64,000 nucleotides of DNA from Thinopyrum elongatum (Eukaryota > Streptophyta > Magnoliopsida > Poales > Poaceae): positions 88,741,667 through 88,805,666 of the forward strand of contig CM022301.1 in the NCBI GenBank assembly GCA_011799875.1, in the 5' to 3' direction. Positions 8,470-19,059 of the stretch are shown one piece after another. Made by a program: the position numbers and the translations under genes. A model generated the notes under the pieces. It searched no databases. It had not been told where the DNA came from and was given only the letters and a program-made list of their open reading frames with translations. How positions within the stretch are numbered: position 1 is the stretch's first letter; each line of letters opens with the position of its first letter.

Positions 8470-10730
8470 ATGTTATTGCCCTCGTACTCCCCTCCGCCTG
8501 CCACTACACTGCCGCATCTTCCACGGCTCCTGTTCGTTTCCGTCCAAGGCCTCGCCGTCATTCTCCACCTTGGTTCGCTCGCTGTGCCCGCCGCCGTCTG
8601 GCGTTGTCAACATGGTCAACAACCGAGAGGAATCAGGAGATGACTGTACATGGAGAGGCTGACAGTAGGGACCCACAAGGGTCATGGCATTACGCAAGCA
8701 GGTGCCTTGTTATTACAAGCCAAAAAAATACTTCCTCCTGATTGTTTGACAACTAGGTCCCACGCCATTGTCAATCTAGTCAATAAACGAGAAAATAACA
8801 CAATGAGCGGCTAACACCAGGGACCCAGCAGCTCGCCTAGTTTTTTTTAGAAGAAGTAGCTCGCTCAGTTGTTTTTTAGTTTTAGAGACGGAGCTCAACT
8901 GCACGTTGTGCGGGGGCTGTGGCCCGTCTAGCCCACGCTTACGCTTTTATTTAAGCACATGACGAGCCCAGTTGATATCTTTTTTCTTTCTGTAAATGGC
9001 TAGCCCAGTTCTATTTTTTTTTTGAGAATACCCAACTGAGGCCTACTTGCTTTTCTCAGCCCTGCTGGGCTACAAATCTTTCAAGACGAGAAGGGATGTA
9101 TTCGGCTTCCCTAGAAAATGGGCTATAAGTAGTAAGAAATGGGCTGTAAATTTTTAAACAAAAAGCCAACCGGCAATTACATTCAAATATCGTTTTTTCT
9201 GGATTTCAAGATTTTAAATTTCATTCATTTTTTTGAGGAGAAATTTTTTTGAATTTTATTTTGATATAATTTTTAAAATATTATTTTTAACGTGACTCAA
9301 AATTTCGTGATTAAAAGAGTTCGGACCCCACCGAAATATGCAAAATTTTGTTGAATTTTTTAGGAGTGCCCAGAATATGGTCTGTAATGCTAATAAAAAG
9401 AATATGGACTTCAAAATATCCTTAAGAATTAGCAAATGGGCTGTAAATTATTGAAAATAATGGCAAATGGGATGTATGCTGTTTTCCACAGATTTGGAGG
9501 CTGACTTCTGGGCCTACTAGGTTGACGATGACGCTGTCCTAAAAAAAATTGACGTGTATGCAAGGCTTTGTCAACTTAGTCAACACAGAGTAGTGACTTT
9601 GGATGTCCATCCAACGGCCGTCGTGCTTCTTCAATCTCGGATCTTCCTGCTCCAGCCGCCCAAACTAGCGCCGGCGATACTGCCTGCTCCCTCCTCCCGT
9701 GGCCTGCTGTGCTGCCACCAGGCCATCCCTCTACCCACCCGCACATCCTGTTATTTTCTGGCGACATCAGCCTCACCCTGCAGCCAACCAGTCAGCCCTC
9801 ATACTCCCCTCAGTGTGGGCATCCACTGTTGTGGCTTCGCCGGCTCTGGGTCGTTCCCTTCCTGGGCCTCGCCCTCATCCACCGCGTTTGTGCTCTCGGC
9901 GCGGCGTGGTCAACATGGTCAACAAACAACAGCCATCGGAAGAGGGATGTAAGTGGAGAGGCTGACAGTAGGGACCCACACAAGCAAGTGCCTCCTTATT
10001 ACGTGAAAAAAATGACTGCTCCTGCTGACAGCTGGGACCCACCGGCTGTATCTTCGCACGGAAGTTAGTGCCTCCTTGTTATGCAAAAAAACCTATTCCT
10101 CCCGATCACAGCCGGGACCAGGCAGATTTGGTGGCTGACTTGTGGGCCTACCAAGCTGACACGTATGCAGGGCTTTGTCAACTTAATCAACAAATGATTC
10201 TAGCAGCTAGACCGTTGGATGTTAATTCAACAGCCATGCTGCTTCTTCAACCTCTGTTCTTGCTCCTGTCTCCCGTGGGCGGCAGTGCTGCCGCGCACCC
10301 GAACCAGTCAAGTTTCCCACTCCTCTCCATCTGCGACTCCATTGCCGCGTCTTCCACATCTCCTGGTCGTCCCAGTCTGGGGCCTCACCGTCGTCCACCG
10401 GCCTTGGTGCGCTCGGCACGGTGTGGTCAACGTGGTCAACAAACGAGAGTCATCGGAAGATGACTGTACGTGAGAGGCTGATAGTGGGGACACACCACGC
10501 CCATGGATGCATGCATGCAACTGCATCCTTTTTACCCAGAAAAATAATGTTTTCTCCCCCTGACAGCTGGGACCACCAGCTACATCTTCGCATGCAACAA
10601 AGTGCGTCCTTATTACGGGCAAAAAAACAGAATTCCTCCCCCTGACAGCTGGGACCCATCAGCTATATCTTTGCACACAAGGAAGTGCCTCCTTATCCTC
10701 CCTGACAGCTGGGACCCACCGAGTCGAACT
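8470..10730 (+). repeat. Dispersed repeat block, copy A (class unknown)
   Basis: Collinear with 23150-25083. Shared landmarks in order: GTCAACATGGTC, GAATCAGGAGATGACT, GACAGTAGGGACCCAC, GTGGCCCGTCTAGCCCA, several AAATGGGCTGTAAAT phrases, TCTGGGCCTACTA, and TTGGATGTCCATCCAACGGC. Its second half is a loose minisatellite built on GACAGCTGGGACCCACCAGC ... TCCTTATTACG with period about 75-80 bp (9966, 10024, 10562, 10641, 10701). ORFs of ~100-130 codons here are not conserved between the copies. It starts right behind the F-box gene; transposon class cannot be assigned from the termini I see. Confidence 0.7.
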
Positions 10731-10989
10731 GTACGTAGGGTTGTCTCTCTGGTAGCGAACGTGTACATATATATTGGTCGATCGGTCTCTCTGCAAGGAT
10801 GAACCGTGGTCGAGCAAGGAGCAGCACGTGTGACGTAGCAGTTGAGGCAGTCCGGTATAAATCATGTACACGTACATACAGCCATGCTGCAAGAAAGTAA
10901 ATACGGCTACGTACGTACATACGGGCGGGGTCTCGAACATGTACGCGCACATACTTACGGCCAGGGCTTGTCTACATGGAGAGGCAACG

Positions 10990-11835
10990 GACGGCAGCGA
11001 CGTCTTCCTGTTCATCGGTAGCTAACCGACTGGGTCAGAACGGAGGAAACTGCGTCGTGTTCACCGGGAGCCAAGTGACTGGGTCGAAACCCGTCCTGTT
11101 CATCGAGAGCGAAGCCACTGGGTCGAAACTCATCCTGTTCATCGAGAGCCAACCGGCTTGGACGGAACAGCCGGAATGGGGTCTGGCGTACCGCAAAACG
11201 GAGGAAAACGGCCTTCTGTTCGAGCGCGTACAGTCAAAACAGGTCTTGTTCATTGGGAAGGGTCTGGTGTACCCCAGAACGAAGGAAATTGCCTTCTGTT
11301 CGAGTGCCTACGGTCAAAACAGGGTGCTGTTGATCGGGACGGTGTGGCGTACCGCAAAACAGAGGAAACGGACTTGTGTCGGAGTGCCTATGGTCGAAAC
11401 AGGGTCCTGTTCATCGGGAGGGGTGTGGCGTACCGCAAAACGGGACTCCACGGGGCTACTGTTCATCCACCGTCTACTACCTCGCTCCAGCCTCCACCTG
11501 CTACTGTTCATCCACCGTCGACTTCCTCCAGCCTCCACCTGCTACTATTCATCCACCGTCGACTTCCTCCAGCCTCACCAGATACTGTTCATCCACGGGG
11601 TCCTGTTCATCCAGCCTCCATCGGCTACTGTTCAACCAGCCCTCCACGGGGTCCTGTTCATCAACCCTCCACCGCTACTGTTCATGGAGCCTCCACGGGG
11701 TCCTGTTCACCCACCCTCCACTGGCCTCCTCGATCGGGGTCCTGTTCATCCAGCGGCAACGGCCTACTACTACCACGGGGTCCTGTTCATCCACCCCCCA
11801 CCGAGAACTGTGCATCCAACCCCCAACAACGATCA
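10990..11835 (+). repeat. Degenerate GTTCATC-type tandem array inside the CACTA segment
   Basis: Two successive repeat families share the core CCTGTTCATC. 11005-11430 repeats CCTGTTCATCGAGAGC..ACTGGGTCGAAAC and CGTACCGCAAAACGG units; 11455-11835 repeats CTACTGTTCATCCACC and CACGGGGTCCTGTTCATCCA. Spacings vary between about 24 and 70 bp. The 324-, 290- and 166-codon ORFs through this stretch are by-products of the repeats in three frames. Confidence 0.65.
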
Positions 11836-12042
11836 CTGTTCATCAAGAGGCAGCAGGTTCGATCGACTTCAGTTAGCAGCAGTAGCGAAGGAATCGCTCG
11901 ATTGGGTTCAGTTAACAGCCAGGGATCGATCGATCTCTCGGGTTCAGTAACTCGTAGCCAGTGCAATCGCTCAGGTTCAGTAAGCGAACGCCTTGCTCGG
12001 GTTCAGTTAGAGCCCAACCGCCCACCGTAATCCCTCCGTGCA

Positions 12043-12342
12043 TCGCTCGGCCCCGACCACCCACCGTAACCGGGAACTCCCTGATATTTTCCTCGCCCTC
12101 GCTTCTACCATGATTTTTTCCATCATGGACGGCCCAAAGAATGTCATGCAGCTGCGTCTCCGGCCCGCCCAGGACGAAAAGCCCATTTTCTGGCATGATT
12201 TTTTTCATAGAAGTAGGAGCCCACCACATCTATGATGATACCGGGTTTTGTCACAATTATCATCATAGAAGTGTCATAAGCATGACAGAAAAAAAATTCG
12301 TTCGGCCCAAAATGTCACGGATGTGTCTTTTTTTTTGTAGTG
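12043..12342 (-). repeat. CACTA terminal 300 bp, copy 1
   Basis: Starts at CATCGCTCGGCCCCGACC and is nearly identical to 28644-28939, including ATGATTTTTTTCATAGAAGT and GTGTCATAAGCATGACAGAA. The last five bases TAGTG mark the element end. Confidence 0.8.
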
Positions 12343-12479
12343 CAGACGATGTTCTACGTAGATGTGGTCGACAGCGGCGAGGAAGAAAACCCACTGTCGG
12401 TGCGTGCTGACCGGGGGTCCCCGCGGTATGGGCTGATGCCGCCTCCCACCGGCCTTCTAGCTACACCCCGACGTCCCAG
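12343..12479 (+). other. Module copy 2: exon-1 remnant cut by the CACTA element
   Basis: Immediately after TAGTG the sequence contains CGGCGAGGAAG, CCACTGTCGGTGTG-like and GCCTCCCACCGGCC, matching exon 1 of module copy 4 (CCACTGTCGGGTGTG at 19550). It ends at CCCAG/GTACAACTTCC, 12479/12480, equivalent to the GTATAACTTT donor of the other copies. The promoter and leader are missing, replaced by the CACTA. Confidence 0.5.
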
Positions 12480-12654
12480 GTACAACTTCCTTTTGGAGCT
12501 GGCTTGCTCCACTGCCGCAGCTCCCCACATAGCTCCATCTCCATGTGGATCTTTCTCTACTTCTACCGGCTTCTATTTGTGATGAGTTTATGTCTCATGA
12601 ACTAGTGCCACTACTATTATTCTAATCACACTTCTTCAATATCTTTGCCAACAG

Positions 12655-12750
12655 GGATGCTCAGCTCAATTTTAGTGGAACTGCACAAAAGCATCGTATG
12701 ATCCGAGGGTGCCAGGCTTCTTTCCTTCGATAGGTTCTACCTAGCTAGGA
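12655..12750 (+). other. Module copy 2: exon-2-like block
   Basis: Follows acceptor TTGCCAACAG (12645-12654) and begins GGATGCTCAGCTCAA, like 21884 (GGATGCTCAGGTTGA). The motif TTTTAGTGGAACTGCACAAA is intact at 12670-12689. The frame reads DAQLNFSGTAQKHRM and stops at TAG near 12733. The intron before it is only ~175 bp, much shorter than in copies 1, 3 and 4. Confidence 0.5.
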
Positions 12751-12762
12751 AATTAAATCCTG

Positions 12763-12780
12763 TTTAGGGTTTAGGGTTTA
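12763..12780 (+). repeat. Short telomere-like tract
   Basis: TTTAGGGTTTAGGGTTTA is two and a half plant telomere-type heptamers. It is short enough to be a telo-box cluster or chance. Confidence 0.5.
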
Positions 12781-12984
12781 AGTCGTAGAGACCCCATCAG
12801 TAGTTTTTTTTGTACACACTCTCACAACTTTTTTCTTATTGTGAAGTAAATATTGGCTATGATCTGTGAATCATTGAGATGCATCAGCATGCGTGTTAGT
12901 TTTCCTTTGTATTTGATGGAATGTTGTAATGAGGCAACCTTGGAGTCAGGATACATACATGAAACAAAATCTGAGAAAGCTTCA

Positions 12985-13250
12985 TACTCCCTCCGGTCCA
13001 TTTTTGTATGTGTATAAGGCTACTCATAGTGGGGAGTATCATATACTAGTATCATGCATAAATTACATAGGGAACTAATAAACCAGGATGGAGGTAGTAT
13101 GTGAGAGTGTATGGTGGGTCATGTGGTAAAATGTAGTAGTACTTTCTTGTAGCCCATTACTATACATGTTGACTATTACATTGGCTATAGATGACATGGC
13201 AACATGTTAGCCATCAACCGGCTATATTATTAACCATGCTTAAGGCATGC
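12985..13250. mobile_element. Stowaway fragment and degenerate MITE
   Basis: TACTCCCTCCGGTCCATTTT at 12987 is a typical Stowaway end, with the complementary GATGGAGGTAGTAT near 13088. Between and after them lies GGCTACTCATAGTGGGGAGT ... TAGTATCATGCAT, a relative of the MITE at 2723-2872. Ends and target duplications are unclear, so this is a composite relic. Confidence 0.4.
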
Positions 13251-13253
13251 TTG

Positions 13254-13257
13254 CACA

Positions 13258-13304
<47 letters not shown>
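13254..13304. repeat. Compound microsatellite (CA)n(GA)n
   Basis: About 11 CA units followed by about 14 GA units, then a second short GA run at 13330-13342. The 112-codon ORF across it is not a gene. Confidence 0.95.
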
Positions 13305-13306
<2 letters not shown>

Positions 13307-13409
13307 GCGTCGCATGCATGCAAAACCGGAGAGAGAGAGAGAGTTGCATGCAGATAGATCTAGTGAGTCTGCATCCAGAGAGATGGAGAGAGGAGTACTT
13401 TGCATGCGC

Positions 13410-15196
13410 GTAACTGTTGGGGAACGTTGCATGGGAAACAAAAAAATTCCTACGCTCACCAAGATCAATCTAGGAGATGACCATCTACAAGAGGAGAGAT
13501 TGGATCTACATACCCTTGTAGATCGCTAAGCAGAAGAGTTAAGAAATGCGGTTGATGTAGTCGAACGTCTTCGCGATCCAATCACGATCCGTCCTGCGAA
13601 CTCCCGATCTAGTGCCGAACGGACGGCACCTCCGCGTTCAACACACGTACGGCTTGATGACGCCTTCACCTCCTCGATCCAGTGAGCGATGGTGAAGTAG
13701 TAGCTCGAGTCCTCTGGCAGCACGACCGTGTGGTGGCGGTGGTGGTGGAGAAATCTCGGCAGAGCTTCGCTAAGCACTACGGAGAAGAAGATGGCTACGA
13801 AGGAGAGGTGGGGCAGCGCCCTGGCGTGGAGATGTACTCAAGGGTGCGGCTGCCCTATCTCTACCTCTCTATATATAGGGGGAAGGGAGGAGGATTGGGC
13901 GCCCTAGATCCCATCTAGGGGGCGGCGGCCACAAGGGGAAACCCTAGATGGGTTTTGGGCACCTCCCACCCCCGGGAGCCTTGGCCCCAAGGCAAAGGGG
14001 ATGGCTGCCCTAGGGGGGCACCCCTACCCCTTCTGGTTACATGGGATGGGGTGAGGGGGCGCACAGCCCCTAAGTGGGCTGGTTTGCACCCTCCTCTTGG
14101 CCCATGAGGCCCCCCAACACTTGTCGGGCCCCCCCGAAACCCCTTTCGGTCATGCTGGTCATCACCTGGTACCCCCGGAACAATTCCGGACTCCAATACC
14201 CTTCGTCCAATATATCAATCTTCACCTCCAGACCATTTTGGAGTTCCTTGTCATGTCCAAGATCTCATCTGGGACTCCGAATAACCTTCGGTAACCACCA
14301 TAATGACTCAACTATACTTATATCATCACCAAACGTTAAGTGTGTAGACCCTGCGGGTTCGAGAACTATGCAGACAAGACCAAGACACCTCTACAATCAA
14401 TAACCAATAGCAGGACCTAGATGCCCATATTGGTTCCTACATATTCTACGAAGATCTTATCAGTCGAACCTCGATGTCAAGGATTCAGCTAATCCCATAT
14501 GCAGTTCCCTTTGTCTATCGGTATGTTACTTGCCCGAGATTCAATCGTCGGTATCTCCATACCTAGTTCAATCTCATTACCGGCAAGTCTCTTTACTTGT
14601 TCCGTAATACAAGATCCCGTGGCTAACCCATTAGTCACATTGTTTGCAAGCTTCTTGTGATGTTGTATTATCGAGTGGGCCCTGAGATACCTCTCTGTCT
14701 TACGGAGTGACAAATCCCAGTCTAGATCCATGCCAACTCAACAGACACCCTCGAAGATACCTGTAGAGCACCTTTATAGTCACCCAATTACGTTGCAATG
14801 TTTGGTACACACAAGGTACTCCTCCGGTGTCAGTGAGTTGCATGATTTCATGGTCATAGGAGCATATACTTGACATGCAGTAGACGATAGTAATAAACTT
14901 GACACGATCAAGTACTACGTTTATAGTTTGGGTCTTGTCCATCACATCATTCTCCTAATGATGTGATCCCATTATCAAATGACAACTCATGTCTATGGCC
15001 AGGAAACCATAGCCATCTTTGATCAACGAGCTAGTCCAGTAGAGGCTCACCAGGGACATGTTGTCTATGTATCCACACATGTATTTTAGTTTCCGATCAA
15101 TACAATTCTAGCATGGATAATAAACGATTATCATGAACAGGGAAATATGATAATAACCAATTATTATTGCCTCTAGGGCATATTTCCAATAGTAAC
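13410..15196 (-). mobile_element. Solo LTR of an Angela/BARE-type Copia element, TSD GTAAC
   Basis: In element orientation the LTR starts TATTGGAAATATGCCC (canonical TGTTGGAAATATGCCC with one G-to-A change) and ends CAACGTTCCCCAACA. It spans 13415-15191 (1777 bp). Perfect 5-bp target duplications GTAAC flank it at 13410-13414 and 15192-15196, and no internal region follows, so it arose by LTR-LTR recombination. The minus-strand promoter region includes CCTATATATAGAG (plus-strand 13864-13877). Confidence 0.93.
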
Positions 15197-16480
15197 TACC
15201 TAGCATTTCCTCAAAAGCAAATCCGAGGGCAAAATAGTCTATACACTCCGGTGTATAGTAATTTTTGCTTGGCATGTGGGTTGTCCAAAGAATATGGTGA
15301 TACTGGGAGGTTGGCCATGTAGTCACTGGGCTGCCCTATTTCGTACTCCTCCGGTGTAAGAGTGGAGGAAGTTAGTTTTATCACCGAATAAATAAATAAG
15401 AGTGCAAACGCTCTATGATGCTCTACCGCCGCAGTAATAGTGACCAATGAGCCATCAAATCACATAGACCCGGTAGTTAGTTGGACACAAGAAGCAAACC
15501 ATCACTCTTCGTTGAATCCGCTTCTCCCTGATCCAGTACTGTTTTCTTTTGGAAACCAACGATTCATTTCGTTGGATCGCGCCATCGAGCAAAACCAACT
15601 TTAAATCACGTCTGTCGCGTTTGTGTCTCACCCTCCTCCACCCCACACGGTCGCTCGGCATGCCACTCACCGCAAACCAAGTATACGCAAACTTTCCCGC
15701 CTGCTTGTAGATGGACCATGCCATGGAGTACTAGCACTACTGGAAGATGGAGGGGGAGGACAGCTAGCTGTAGCACAGACTCCCAAGAACTTTTTTACAT
15801 GCATGTCGCGGCCGGCCGTGGTGACGTTTGAACGTGGAGCAGTCGCGTGCACCGGGAAGCGGCGGGGGTGGCGCCCTCTCGGCCGGCGCGCCGCGTCAAT
15901 GCTGGCGCCAGTGAGAGGTCGCGTCCGCTCTGGCCGGGCATGAATGCGGCACTGACCGTTTCCGGCGGGAAGTGCGCGCGGGTGATGAAGATGGTTCGGG
16001 TTGGCCAGGGCGGTCAGGAGCGGGCGTGGCAGCGGTCCAGATGCCCGCAAACGAGAGATGCTGGACGTACGTAAATATTGCTGCGTAATTAATAACATAA
16101 ATAATGTGCCAGTTGGACAAATATGATTGGAGATGGAGATGAAAGTAAGAATTTTACGTAAACACGGATATGCATGGCTATGTGTGTGTGCGCGCACACA
16201 CATAGTGACGACTTTTGTGACTACTCGTACACATCATCGATGTCTCTTTCTCCCTACACACACCCAAATTTAGTACCTCCTCATTTTGTTCCTAGGATAG
16301 GAATATCATAGGAGCGGGAAACAATATGAAGTGAGATAAATGGAGTACTACGTACAAGAAGAAATGTACACGCACTCACTCTGCCTCCGACATACCCGCG
16401 AGTACACGATGGAGCGCATTTGTAAACGAAGAGGCAGCTTACGTACGTAATAATTTGACCCTTTAATTTGTTTACTTAAT
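15197..16480. other. No gene seen
   Basis: 15197-15620 is unremarkable. 15620-16080 is GC-rich with ORFs on both strands up to 178 codons but no motif, and looks like a decayed promoter or CpG-rich relic. 16176-16202 is a GTGTGTGTGCGCGCACACAC near-palindrome. Confidence 0.5.
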
Positions 16481-16973
16481 AATGGAGGGTCGGGGACCAC
16501 ACGTGAGTGATACAAACTGCAACCTGGAAGCAGGGGCATTGATCGAGTTTTCTTTCTTGGTACGTTAAAAAAAGATTTGTCCGCCAGTGTTCGTTTCTTT
16601 TTTCCGGGAACGCACGTATTCTATTTAAAACCACTGCTATGAAGAGATTTTTTTACTCCATTGTATATGTAGCCTCTTGTTTGATAGGGTTTCTCGCGTC
16701 TCGCTCTCTCACCCTCTCCATATCTAAACAAGATGACAGTGTCCACTCTACCTCTCTCCTCACTGGTGGTCACAGATCTGGCCGGATCCCTCCCCTGCGG
16801 GAGGTGAGGAGGTCCAGCGTTGACGTTTTCGCCGTTGGCGATGGAGGAAGCCGATGTGCACCGTCCTCTCTGAGCCGATGCTGGCGCGGACGAAGGTCCT
16901 CCGCGCCCTTGTTCACTGCCATCGTGTGGGTAGATCCCGCCCGCCCGCCTAAGCCACATCTCGCCCACCTGAG
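16480..16973 (+). other. Module copy 3: promoter, leader and exon-1-like block
   Basis: Matches copy 1 along its length: TTGATCGAGTTTTCTTTC, TGGTACGTTAAA, TATTTAAAACC, TAGGGTTTCTC, CACCCTCTCCATATCTAAAC, then GGAAGCCGATGTGCACCG..GGCGCGGACGAAGGTCCTCC, and CTGAG/GTATAACTTC at 16973/16974. A 142-codon ORF (16639-17067) reads through the donor, so it is not evidence for an exon. Confidence 0.55.
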
Positions 16974-17131
16974 GTATAACTTCTTTTGGATTTCATGCTT
17001 CATTGTACTCTGCATGCGGGTTTTCTTCTATACCACTACTCCCCAGCTCCCCATGTACAGTAGCTAGGGTTCGTCGGCTGGTCCAACATCACCTATTTTT
17101 TACTATCTCTTATCTTATCTTCTTATCTCTA

Positions 17132-17372
17132 TCTCTACTCTTATAAAAAACAGAGTTGGTGATGATGGTGTGTCTGCCATCCTGCAATATAGGCCGTCCG
17201 ATTTATATCTGACGGATAGGAAGGAAACTATGGCAATTTTGCAAAAAGATACCCACACCCCTATCCACATTTGCAAATAAGGCCTTCCCTCGTTCATCCT
17301 TTTGTCTCACAAGATAAATTACTCATACAAATGCATCTTGATGTTCCGTGCAACGCACGAGCATCTTGCTAG
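17132..17372 (+). mobile_element. Small non-autonomous Helitron, tandem copy 1
   Basis: Begins TCTCTACTCTTATAAAA and ends ..GCATCTTGCTAG, with the imperfect hairpin CCGTGC-AAC-GCACGA about 12 bases before CTAG. These are the standard Helitron signals (5' TC, 3' hairpin then CTRR, insertion between A and T; here A at 17131). Length 241 bp. Confidence 0.85.
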
Positions 17373-17375
17373 TTA

Positions 17376-17616
17376 TCTCTACTCTTATAAAATACTGAGT
17401 TGGTGATGATGGTGTGCCTGCCATCGTGTAATATAGACCGTCCAATCTATATCTGACGGATCGAAAGAAAACTATGGCAATTTTGCAAAAAGATACTTGT
17501 ACCTCTCTCCACACTTGCAGATAAGGACTTCCCTCATTCATCCTTTTCTCTCACAAGATAAACTACTCATACAAAGGCATCTTGATGTTCTGTGCAACGC
17601 ACGGGCATCTTGCTAG
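17376..17616 (+). mobile_element. Small non-autonomous Helitron, tandem copy 2
   Basis: Same length (241 bp) and ends as copy 1, separated from it by TTA. Its hairpin is TGTGC-AAC-GCACG with one outer mismatch. Identity to copy 3 is higher than to copy 1 (for example GATACTTGTACCTCTCTCC against GATACCCGCACCTCTCTCC). Confidence 0.88.
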
Positions 17617-17619
17617 TTA

Positions 17620-17860
17620 TCTCTACTCTTATAAAAGACCGAGTTGGTGATGATGTTGTGCCTGCCATCGTGTAATATAGACCGTCCGATCTATATCTGA
17701 CGAATAGAAAGCAAACTATGGCAATTTTGCAAAAAGATACCCGCACCTCTCTCCACACTTGCAGATAAGGACTTCCCTCGTTCATCCTTTTCTCTCACAA
17801 GATAAACTACTCATACAAATGCATCTTGATGTTCCGTGCAACGCACGGGCATCTTGCTAG
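17620..17860 (+). mobile_element. Small non-autonomous Helitron, tandem copy 3
   Basis: 241 bp with a perfect terminal hairpin CCGTGC-AAC-GCACGG and end CTAG followed by T. Again spaced by TTA from copy 2. The intron of module copy 3 resumes at 17861. Confidence 0.88.
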
Positions 17861-18281
17861 TTATAGAGGAAAGACCACTCCAAAAGTTGTCCTGGTTTAT
17901 CATTTATGCATCGGTGGAGGTATACATGTTTTTTTTTTGACAAAAAGTACATGATGGTTGTGCGGTCATTGTCCATATGCTCCTATTGCTGCTGCTAATC
18001 TAAAACTATCACTGCTAAAATGAAGCAATGCCCATGTTAAAGTGATGTCCCTTTTAAGTAATGATGCTGTCAATCTAGGGGCGTCGATAAATGCTTTTGT
18101 CCTGCTTTAGTTTTTTTTTGGGTATCCTGCTTTACTTCCCATCAAGATAATCATGATGCTTCTATTTTTTGGTGTACGTTTCATTAATTCTTATTGACAA
18201 TTAAGATGCCACTGTTAATCTTGTTCCACTGCTAAAACAAAGTAACGACACTACTTAAATATCATTTTTTTTTGCAAACAG
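17861..18281 (+). other. Module copy 3: distal intron-like region
   Basis: Resembles the copy 1 intron (TGCATCGGTGGAGGT, CTGCTGCTAATCTAA, repeated ATGCCACTGTTAATC) and ends with the acceptor-like TTTGCAAACAG. Confidence 0.45.
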
Positions 18282-18345
18282 GGATGCGTATCTCCATACC
18301 CGGGCATGTCTTCCTCAATTTTAGTGGAACTGCACAAAGTTGGAT
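18282..18345 (+). other. Module copy 3: exon-2-like block
   Basis: Starts GGATGCGTATCTCC and carries the motif TTTTAGTGGAACTGCACAAA at 18319-18338. The frame that reads DFSGTAQ-like peptide in other copies is not open from the acceptor here, another sign that the motif is not kept for its peptide. Confidence 0.45.
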
Positions 18346-18775
18346 GGCAACTATTGCTTAGTTCTTCCTTTCTCGAGCTTGATTACTGAGAAGAAACAAA
18401 CCACAGTGAGGATTGTCAAACTTCATTGGTGCCTGACCCAAACATGCTGCCAAAATTGATGATGCATCACACCATGATGAGCTATCGATGCTCATGGTTG
18501 CGTCTCATGGTTGCGTCTCATGGTTGCATCGGCTGGTGCAGCTTATCGATGTTCAATGAAGAACGGGCTATCTTCCACCAGTGCTCTTTGCTTGTTACCA
18601 CAAACATGATATCCTTCATCAGTTCATCTTGGAGCAGTCATTTACGTTGGTGCAATTTTATCACACAATTGGATATGAACCAAATGTTTCCTCAATGAAG
18701 CATCGACATTGGTACTAAGAGCAAAAGTTTTGTATTGATTTCTAAGCCTTCTCACAACTTTGTCTTCAGCTACCC

Positions 18776-18990
18776 TGTAATTTTATTTGTCCAGCTTTTA
18801 ACTAAATATGTGGTCAAACTTTGATTAAAAACATGGTGTGGACTAAAAATCCGGATGGAGGTAGTACCCCTCCGTTTTTATTTACTCTGCATATTATATT
18901 TGACTGAAGTCAAACTTTGTAAAGTTTGGCCAAGTTTAGGCCGAACACAACAAACCATAACTATTGAGAGAGGGCAAACTGTACATACTC
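18776..18990. mobile_element. Stowaway/Mariner-type MITE relics
   Basis: ATCCGGATGGAGGTAGTAC (18849-18867) and CCCTCCGTTTTTATTTACTC (18868-18888) are back-to-back Stowaway-like ends, followed by GAAGTCAAACTTTGTAAAG, a common grass MITE interior. Two elements or one rearranged element; boundaries uncertain. Confidence 0.45.
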
Positions 18991-19059
18991 TCACACCTTT
19001 CCGATAATTGAAATTAAAAATCTTTATTTGTACACACTCTCACACCTTTACGATAATTT

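Larger units (their letters stand above)
10731..12342 (-). mobile_element. CACTA DNA transposon, terminal part
   Basis: The right end reads TTTTTTTTTGTAGTG (12342), the inverse of a CACTACAAAAA CACTA terminus. The last 300 bp (12043-12342) recur at 28639-28939. Subterminal palindromes such as CATGATTTTTTCCATCATGG and ATCATCATAGAAGTGTCATA fit CACTA subterminal structure. No transposase reading frame is visible, and the opposite end with CACTA was not found, so it is truncated or non-autonomous. The left limit near 10731 is where the neighbouring dispersed repeat stops and is approximate. Confidence 0.6.

Noticed and set aside
10976..12030. Overlapping ORFs of 324, 290 and 166 codons
   Set aside because: Three frames are open at once because the GTTCATC repeat units lack stops. 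Composition is repeat-driven and no domain is seen.
12763..12780. Interstitial telomere marking an ancient chromosome fusion
   Set aside because: Two and a half heptamers are too few; telo-box motifs of this size are common in plant gene leaders.
13191..13529. 112-codon ORF over the (CA)(GA) tract
   Set aside because: Low-complexity translation (RERERE) of a microsatellite running into the LTR.
15667..16203. 178-codon minus-strand ORF in a GC-rich stretch
   Set aside because: Overlapping ORFs on both strands, no recognisable motif, no second copy. GC-rich composition alone explains it.
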